NCBI GenBank assembly: GCA_031549885.1
Contig: JAVBPD010000137.1
Coordinates: forward strand, 1 to 19,169
Reading direction: 5' to 3'
Source: WQUF01 sp031549885
GTDB taxonomy: Bacteria; Bacillota; Clostridia; Clostridiales; Clostridiaceae
DNA length: 19,169 bases
The position numbers were made by a program, and so were the translations under genes. Shown here in pieces: positions 14,039-19,169 of this stretch. The first letter of the stretch is position 1; every line of letters starts with the position of its first letter. The notes below the pieces were generated by a model that worked only from the letters and a program-made list of their open reading frames with translations, was not told where the DNA came from and did not search any database.

Positions 14039-16423
14039 ATGGACACTAGAAAAGAAAAAACTCTTGAATATTTAGAAAATAACCCTGTAAATATTAATTT
14101 AGGTTTAAATGCAAATGAAATTAAAAAAAGGCAAGAAAATAATGAGGTAAATTTATTTAAAGATTCTCCTAATAAAACAATTAAAGAAATTGTAATTAAA
14201 AATACATTTACTTTATTTAATTTTATAAATTTATTCTTAGCCGTTCTTATCATAATCACTGGTTCTTATATTAATTTAACCTTTATGGCTTTAATTATAA
14301 TAAATACGATTATTGGAATATTTCAAGAAATTAGAGCAAAAAAAACAATTGAAAAACTTTCATTATTAAAGGAAAGCAAAGTTAATGTTTTAAGAAATGG
14401 TGAATTATATGAAATAAATAAGCATGAACTTTTAAAGGATGATATTTTACTTTTAAAAAAAGGTATGCAAATTCCTGTAGATGTTATTATAGTAGATGAT
14501 GCTGTGATTGATGTAGATGAATCCCAGCTTACAGGTGAATCAGATTTTGTTATAAAAGAATATGGGGATTTAATATACTCTGGAAGCTTAATTATGCAAG
14601 GCAATGGCAAAGCACAAGTATTTAAATATGGAAAAGATACTTATATAAATAAATTAAGCAAAGAAGCAAAAAAACATAAAATCCTTCCCTCAGAATTGCA
14701 AAAGAGCATACAGAAAATTATTAGGATAGTTACTATAGCAATAATTCCAACAGGCATACTGCTATTTGCAAATCAGCTTTTTTTTGTAAAAAATCAAATA
14801 TGGCAACATGCTCTTGTAGGCTCTGTTGCAGGTATTATAGGCATGATACCTGAAGGCCTTGTTCTTTTAACAAGTGTTGCACTTGCGGTAGGTGTAGTAA
14901 GGCTTTCTATGATAAAAACACTTACTCAAGATATAAATGCCATAGAGACTTTAGCAAGGGCTGATATATTATGCCTTGATAAAACAGGAACTTTAACAGA
15001 AGGAAAGCTTAAAGTAAATGATGTTATTTATTTTAATCATGATAAAGAGTATTTAAACAAAATATTATATGCCATTTCTAAAAATGATGCTGAGCAAAAT
15101 GTTTCTACTGATGCTCTAAAAGAGCATTTTAAAGGATCTATTAATTTAAAGGTTAAAAATCAAATACCATTTTCTTCTCATAGAAAATGGCAAGCTATTG
15201 AATTTATAGATAATGGTTCGTGGATTTTAGGCGCACCTGATATTATAATAAAGGAAGATCATATTTTAAATATATCTAACGAGTATTCTAAAATGGGTTT
15301 TAGAGTTCTTGCCCTTTTAAATAGCAAAAACCCATTAAAAGATGATATGCCATCTAATGCTAAGACTAAAATGCTCATAATATTAGAGGATAAAATTAGA
15401 GAAGAAGCATCAGAAATATTAGATTATTTTAAAAAGCAAAAGGTATCTATTAAAATTATATCCGGAGACAATCCACTAACTGTAAGTAATCTAGCAAAAC
15501 AGGTTGGGCTTTTAGGTGAAGCTTTAGATGCAAATACAATGCCAAATGACATAGATTCACTTAGAGAAGTTGTTGAAAGAACAACTATTTTTGGAAGAGT
15601 TAAGCCTGATCAAAAGAGTTTATTAATAGAAGCAATGCAAAAAAATGGTCATGTTGTTGCAATGACTGGCGATGGTATAAACGATATATTAGCTTTAAAA
15701 AAATCCGATTGTGGAATTGCCATGGCGTCTGGAAGCGAAGCTACTCAAGCTGTAGCTCAATTTGTTCTTCTTGATTCAAAATTTACCTCTTTGCCTGAAG
15801 TCATTAGGCAAGGGCGCAGAGTAATAAACAATATATCAAGAGTTTCTTGTTTATTTTTAGTAAAAACATTTTATTCATTATTATTGTCAATACTTATGAT
15901 ACTGGGGTCTTTAGCTTATCCTTATGAGCCAATACAAATTTCCCTTGTAAGTTTATTTGCAGTTGGTATACCTAGTTTTCTCTTAGCACTTGAACCAAAT
16001 GATGACCCTATTAAAGGGAAATTTTTTAGAAGAATTTTAGCAACCTCTTTACCTAGTAGTATAATAATTGCAATTATGACATTTTTGATGTTAAATATAA
16101 ATAGGTTTTTGGTGAATTCAAATACGCATCTGTCAAGATCAGAATTATCTGCTCTTATTATAATATACATTGGTTGCGTTCAAATATGGACTTTATATAC
16201 TGTATGTAGACCATTAAATAATTGGAGAGGATCTATTGTACTTTTAGTATTTGTTTTGTTTATAGCTTTCTTTTTTATTAAACCACTAAGGTATCTATAT
16301 AAATTTGTGGTACCTTCATTTAACTCATTGCTTATTGTATCCGCTTTCATTATTATATCAATAATAATTATTTGGCTTCTTAGAAAATATGTATCAGAAG
16401 CAAGTTTGCGGGATAAAAAATAA
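14039..16423 (+). CDS. Cation-translocating P-type ATPase, CtpE/Exp7-like
   Basis: The 794-residue pump has the full P-type set. TGES of the actuator domain is at 165-168, the phosphorylation motif DKTGTLT begins at Asp314, and the hinge TGDGIND is at 543-549. The membrane helix 4 motif GMIPEGLVLLTSVALAVGVVRL (268-289) resembles the CtpE/Exp7 group, not the heavy-metal (CPx) or SERCA groups. There is no N-terminal metal-binding domain. M. tuberculosis CtpE has been linked to Ca2+ uptake, so Ca2+ is the best guess for substrate, but this is inferred. About ten hydrophobic helices are arranged as expected, with several after the P-domain. It is followed after 39 bases by an ABC-F gene on the same strand with no terminator between. 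Confidence 0.85.
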   Translation: MDTRKEKTLEYLENNPVNINLGLNANEIKKRQENNEVNLFKDSPNKTIKEIVIKNTFTLFNFINLFLAVLIIITGSYINLTFMALIIINTIIGIFQEIRAKKTIEKLSLLKESKVNVLRNGELYEINKHELLKDDILLLKKGMQIPVDVIIVDDAVIDVDESQLTGESDFVIKEYGDLIYSGSLIMQGNGKAQVFKYGKDTYINKLSKEAKKHKILPSELQKSIQKIIRIVTIAIIPTGILLFANQLFFVKNQIWQHALVGSVAGIIGMIPEGLVLLTSVALAVGVVRLSMIKTLTQDINAIETLARADILCLDKTGTLTEGKLKVNDVIYFNHDKEYLNKILYAISKNDAEQNVSTDALKEHFKGSINLKVKNQIPFSSHRKWQAIEFIDNGSWILGAPDIIIKEDHILNISNEYSKMGFRVLALLNSKNPLKDDMPSNAKTKMLIILEDKIREEASEILDYFKKQKVSIKIISGDNPLTVSNLAKQVGLLGEALDANTMPNDIDSLREVVERTTIFGRVKPDQKSLLIEAMQKNGHVVAMTGDGINDILALKKSDCGIAMASGSEATQAVAQFVLLDSKFTSLPEVIRQGRRVINNISRVSCLFLVKTFYSLLLSILMILGSLAYPYEPIQISLVSLFAVGIPSFLLALEPNDDPIKGKFFRRILATSLPSSIIIAIMTFLMLNINRFLVNSNTHLSRSELSALIIIYIGCVQIWTLYTVCRPLNNWRGSIVLLVFVLFIAFFFIKPLRYLYKFVVPSFNSLLIVSAFIIISIIIIWLLRKYVSEASLRDKK

Positions 16424-16462
16424 ATCATAAAATTTTTATTTATTAAATTGGAGGAATATCTT

Positions 16463-18043
16463 TTGATTACAGTTACTAACTTAAGTTTAAGATATGGAGG
16501 AAGAAAATTATTTGAAAATGTAAATTTAAAATTTACACCAGGTAAGTGTTATGGGGTTATAGGTGCAAATGGCGCTGGTAAAAGTACTTTTATAAAAATA
16601 TTATCAGGTGAGATAGAGGCAAATACTGGTGAGGTATCTGTTTCACCAAATGCTAGAATTTCTGTTTTAAAACAAGATCAATTTCAATATGATGATGTGG
16701 AAGTTCTTACTGCTGTAATCATGGGTAATGAAAGGCTCTTTAAAATATCTAAAGAAAAAGATGAGCTTTATGCAAAAGAAATTTTTTCAGATGAAGACGG
16801 CATAAAGGCAGCAGAGCTTGAAGCTGAATTTGCTGATATGAATGGCTGGGAAGCAGAATCAGAAGCATCTTCTATACTTCAAGGCCTTGGCATTTCAACT
16901 GAACTTCATTATAAATTGATGAGAGAATTATCTGGGGGGGAAAAGGTAAAAGTTCTATTAGCTCAAGCTTTATTTGGTAAACCAGGAGTGCTTTTACTTG
17001 ATGAGCCTACTAACAATTTAGATATTAAATCCATATCATGGCTTGAAGAATTTTTAATAAACTTTGAAGGTATAGTTATAGTTGTATCTCATGACAGACA
17101 TTTTTTAAACAAAGTATGTACTAGTATGGCGGATGTTGATTTTGGGAAAATAAAATTATATGTTGGAAACTATGATTTTTGGTATCAGTCAAGCCAGCTT
17201 GCTCTTCAAATGGTTAAAGACCAAAATAAGAAAAAAGAAGAAAAAATTAAAGATCTTCAAGAGTTTATCCAGAGATTTAGCGCTAATGCTTCAAAATCTA
17301 AACAAGCCACAGCAAGAAAAAAATTACTAGAAAAGATTACAATAGATGACATTGAGCCATCTTCTAGGAGATATCCTTTTGTTGGATTTAAACCTGAGCG
17401 AGAAGTTGGAAATGATATTTTATATGTGGAAGGTATTTCAAAAACTATTTCTTCTGAGAAAATACTCAATAATGTAAGCTTTACAGTTTCAAAATATGAT
17501 AAAATAGTTTTTTTAGGAAATGAAATAGCATGCACCACCCTCTTTCAAATATTAACTGGAGAAATAGAGCCTGATGAAGGAAGCTTTAAATGGGGAGTTA
17601 CAATTACTAAATCATATTTCCCTAAAGATAATTCAGAATTTTTTGATGGTGTAGATTTAAATTTAATTGACTTTATGAGACAGTTTTCAGAAGAAAAATC
17701 TGAAAGCTATTTAAGAGGTTTTTTAGGCAGAATGTTATTTTCAGGAGATGAAGCTTTAAAGGAAGCACAGGTTTTATCTGGTGGCGAAAGAGTTCGTTGC
17801 ATGTTATCTAGGATGATGCTTTCACATTCAAATGTGTTAATTTTAGATCAACCAACAAATCATTTAGACCTTGAATCCATTACTGCTTTAAATAATGGTC
17901 TTACAGATTATAAAAGCAATGTATTATTTACATCCCATGATCATGAGTTCATTCAAACTATTGCTAACAGAATTATAATCATCACTGAAGATGGAATTAT
18001 TGATAAAAGAATGACTTATGATGAATATTTAGAAGCATTATAG
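16463..18043 (+). CDS. ABC-F family ATPase, YkpA/YbiT type, with degenerate second site
   Basis: ABC-F proteins are soluble twin-ATPase proteins that act on the ribosome, some in translation control and some in antibiotic protection. The 526 residues carry NBD1 with Walker A GANGAGKST (34-42), signature LSGGE (156-160) and Walker B LLLDEPTNNLD with Glu181. The linker (about 250-300) contains FIQRFSANASKSKQA, which with the overall pattern suggests the YkpA/YbiT branch. In NBD2 the Walker A reads GNEIACTT (352-359), with Cys357 in place of the ATP-binding Lys, and the Walker B reads ILDQPTNHLD, with Gln463 in place of the catalytic Glu. The start is TTG at 16463, with GGAGG eight bases upstream; an earlier in-frame TTG at 16448 overlaps that site. 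It is probably co-transcribed with the upstream P-type ATPase. Confidence 0.9.
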   Translation: MITVTNLSLRYGGRKLFENVNLKFTPGKCYGVIGANGAGKSTFIKILSGEIEANTGEVSVSPNARISVLKQDQFQYDDVEVLTAVIMGNERLFKISKEKDELYAKEIFSDEDGIKAAELEAEFADMNGWEAESEASSILQGLGISTELHYKLMRELSGGEKVKVLLAQALFGKPGVLLLDEPTNNLDIKSISWLEEFLINFEGIVIVVSHDRHFLNKVCTSMADVDFGKIKLYVGNYDFWYQSSQLALQMVKDQNKKKEEKIKDLQEFIQRFSANASKSKQATARKKLLEKITIDDIEPSSRRYPFVGFKPEREVGNDILYVEGISKTISSEKILNNVSFTVSKYDKIVFLGNEIACTTLFQILTGEIEPDEGSFKWGVTITKSYFPKDNSEFFDGVDLNLIDFMRQFSEEKSESYLRGFLGRMLFSGDEALKEAQVLSGGERVRCMLSRMMLSHSNVLILDQPTNHLDLESITALNNGLTDYKSNVLFTSHDHEFIQTIANRIIIITEDGIIDKRMTYDEYLEAL

Positions 18044-18076
18044 GGGCTAAAAAGAGGGTATCTTTTGAGCCCTTTT
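18044..18076 (+). terminator. Rho-independent terminator after the ABC-F gene
   Basis: GGGCTAAAAAGA (18044-18055) pairs with TCTTTTGAGCCC (18061-18072) with one mismatch and a five-base loop, followed by TTTTATTTT. It begins right after the TAG stop. Confidence 0.85.
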
Positions 18077-18087
18077 ATTTTGCATAA

Positions 18088-18125
18088 AACTTTATTTTAA
18101 CCACTTAAAGTGCTACACTAAAGTT
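18088..18125 (+). promoter_or_regulatory. Probable promoter with nested dyad upstream of the enoate reductase-like gene
   Basis: TGCTACACT at 18111-18119 fits an extended -10 element; the -35 position 17 bases upstream (TTTATT, 18091-18096) is weak. Two inverted repeats share nearly the same centre near 18107: the inner CACTT-A-AAGTG (18102-18112) and the outer AACTTTA (18088-18094) with TAAAGTT (18119-18125). They cover the promoter and could be a repressor or activator site. Confidence 0.45.
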
Positions 18126-18151
18126 AAATATGAAAGAAAGAAGGCAAATTT

Positions 18152-19169
18152 ATGCAAGAAAAATTTCGTCCTTTGTTTGAACCTTTTAAAATCGGAAAAT
18201 TAGTAATCAAAAACAAGTTTTTCATGGCTCCTATGGCTTCTCAATTGGTTTCAGATGAAAACGGTGTCTTATCTTATGACACAATGGAATACTATGAAAG
18301 ACGGGCAAGAGGTGGAGTTGGATTAATTATTACTGGTGCGCACTGGGTTGACAATGAAATTGAAAAGCATAAAAATGATTCCTTTCCCTCTCCAAATTTA
18401 CATCCTGGTAGATATGCTAAAGCTGCCCGTGAAATGGTGGATAAAATCCATCCTTTTGGAGCAAAAATATTTTTGCAATTAACCGCAGGTCTTGGAAGAA
18501 GTGCTGTTCCATTTATTCTTGATGGAGAATGTATTGCACCATCCCCTACCACCAACAGATGGATACCAAATATTAAATGCAGAGAACTTACAACTGCTGA
18601 AGTAGAGCATATCGTGGAAATGTTTGCCAAAGGTGCTCATACGGCAAAACAATGCGGCTTTGACGGAATAGAAGTTCACGCTGTTCATGAAGGATATCTT
18701 TTAGATTGTTTTGCTATGTCATTATTTAACCAGCGAACTGATAAATATGGAGGAGATTTAAGAGGAAGATTAAGATTTGCCACAGAAATTGTAGAAGCTA
18801 TAAAAAAATCCTGTGGAAATGATTTTCCTGTAATACTTCGCTTTAGTATTAAAAGCTTTGTAAAGGCATTAAGACAAGGTGCTCTACCGGGAGAGGAATT
18901 TGTAGAGCTTGGAAGAGATGTTGATGAAGCATTAGAAGCTGCAAAGATCTTAGAAGAAGCTGGTTACGATGCCTTTGATTCTGATGCAGGTACATATGAT
19001 TCTTGGTACTGGGCTCATCCTCCAATGTATTTTGGAAAGGGCTTATACCTTCCATTAACAGAAAAATTAAAAAAAGTAGCATCTGTTCCTGTAATGGTTG
19101 CTGGAAGAATGGATGACCCAGATTTAGCCCTAAATGCTCTTTTAAATAAAAAGCTTGACGCAGTTGGAC
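18152..19169 (+). CDS. 2-enoate reductase-like NADH:flavin oxidoreductase, N-terminal part (3' end outside window)
   Basis: The frame runs from ATG 18152 to the edge without a stop, giving the first 339 residues. It is the FMN-binding TIM barrel of the Old Yellow Enzyme family: FFMAPMAS (23-30), the active-site stretch EVHAVHEGYLLD (174-185) with His176 and His179, and NQRTDKYGGDLRGRLRFA near 194-211. A DAGTYDSWYW segment near residue 280 is, as far as I recall, characteristic of the enoate reductase branch (Enr, FldZ) and not of plain OYE proteins. Such enzymes are usually about 650-680 residues, with a [4Fe-4S] cluster and a C-terminal FAD/NAD(P) domain, and reduce cinnamate- or acrylate-type double bonds in amino-acid fermentation. 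Bile-acid (BaiCD/BaiH) or 2,4-dienoyl-CoA reductases are alternatives. The ribosome binding site (GAAGG, seven bases upstream) is moderate. Confidence 0.82.
   Translation, partial: MQEKFRPLFEPFKIGKLVIKNKFFMAPMASQLVSDENGVLSYDTMEYYERRARGGVGLIITGAHWVDNEIEKHKNDSFPSPNLHPGRYAKAAREMVDKIHPFGAKIFLQLTAGLGRSAVPFILDGECIAPSPTTNRWIPNIKCRELTTAEVEHIVEMFAKGAHTAKQCGFDGIEVHAVHEGYLLDCFAMSLFNQRTDKYGGDLRGRLRFATEIVEAIKKSCGNDFPVILRFSIKSFVKALRQGALPGEEFVELGRDVDEALEAAKILEEAGYDAFDSDAGTYDSWYWAHPPMYFGKGLYLPLTEKLKKVASVPVMVAGRMDDPDLALNALLNKKLDAVG

Noticed and set aside
18292..18688. Two overlapping minus-strand open frames opposite the enoate reductase-like gene
   Set aside because: Both are antisense to a gene with clear family motifs and look like composition effects. 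The same applies to 18849-19082.

Overview
The window looks like the chromosome of a low-GC, strictly anaerobic member of the Clostridia. The DNA is very AT-rich, several genes start with TTG behind strong GGAGG-type ribosome binding sites, and the gene content is that of an amino-acid or organic-acid fermenter: a full Rnf complex, 2-hydroxyacyl-CoA dehydratase activase relatives and an enoate-reductase-type flavoenzyme. No mobile element, CRISPR array, tRNA or rRNA was seen.

Layout from left to right. (a) 1-534 is the end of a ParB-like HTH protein that enters from the left, with a terminator after it. (b) On the minus strand, 3759 to 795 is a three-gene operon of 2-hydroxyacyl-CoA dehydratase activase-related proteins, without recognisable catalytic dehydratase partners in view. 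(c) A single minus-strand class II fructose-bisphosphate aldolase gene (fba) follows, with its own extended -10 promoter and a near-perfect terminator. (d) Next is a minus-strand SigD/FliA-like sigma factor followed by a 69-residue cysteine-containing protein of unknown function. The sigma gene has a leader hairpin that buries its ribosome binding site. Divergent from it is a DUF1189 membrane protein gene. (e) A seven-gene minus-strand rnfCDGEAB-rseC operon is driven by a near-consensus vegetative promoter. (f) greA and a CPBP (Abi/CAAX) membrane protease gene are probably co-transcribed. (g) After a 456-base AT-rich gap, a plus-strand pair encodes a CtpE/Exp7-like P-type cation ATPase and a YkpA/YbiT-type ABC-F ATPase, closed by a terminator. 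(h) The beginning of a 2-enoate reductase-like gene runs off the right edge.

How the genes may work together. Rnf couples ferredoxin oxidation and NAD+ reduction to an ion gradient. An enoate-reductase-type enzyme and acyl-CoA dehydratase activase relatives are both typical of reductive amino-acid fermentation pathways that exchange electrons with the same ferredoxin/NADH pool. This link is an inference from family membership, because the genes lie in separate transcription units.

The points most worth following up are the orphan activase-type operon, the leader hairpin and the unknown small protein in the sigma-factor operon, the Ala-to-Pro change in the RnfD flavinylation motif, the ABC-F protein whose second ATPase site looks degenerate, and a nested dyad over the promoter region of the enoate-reductase-like gene.
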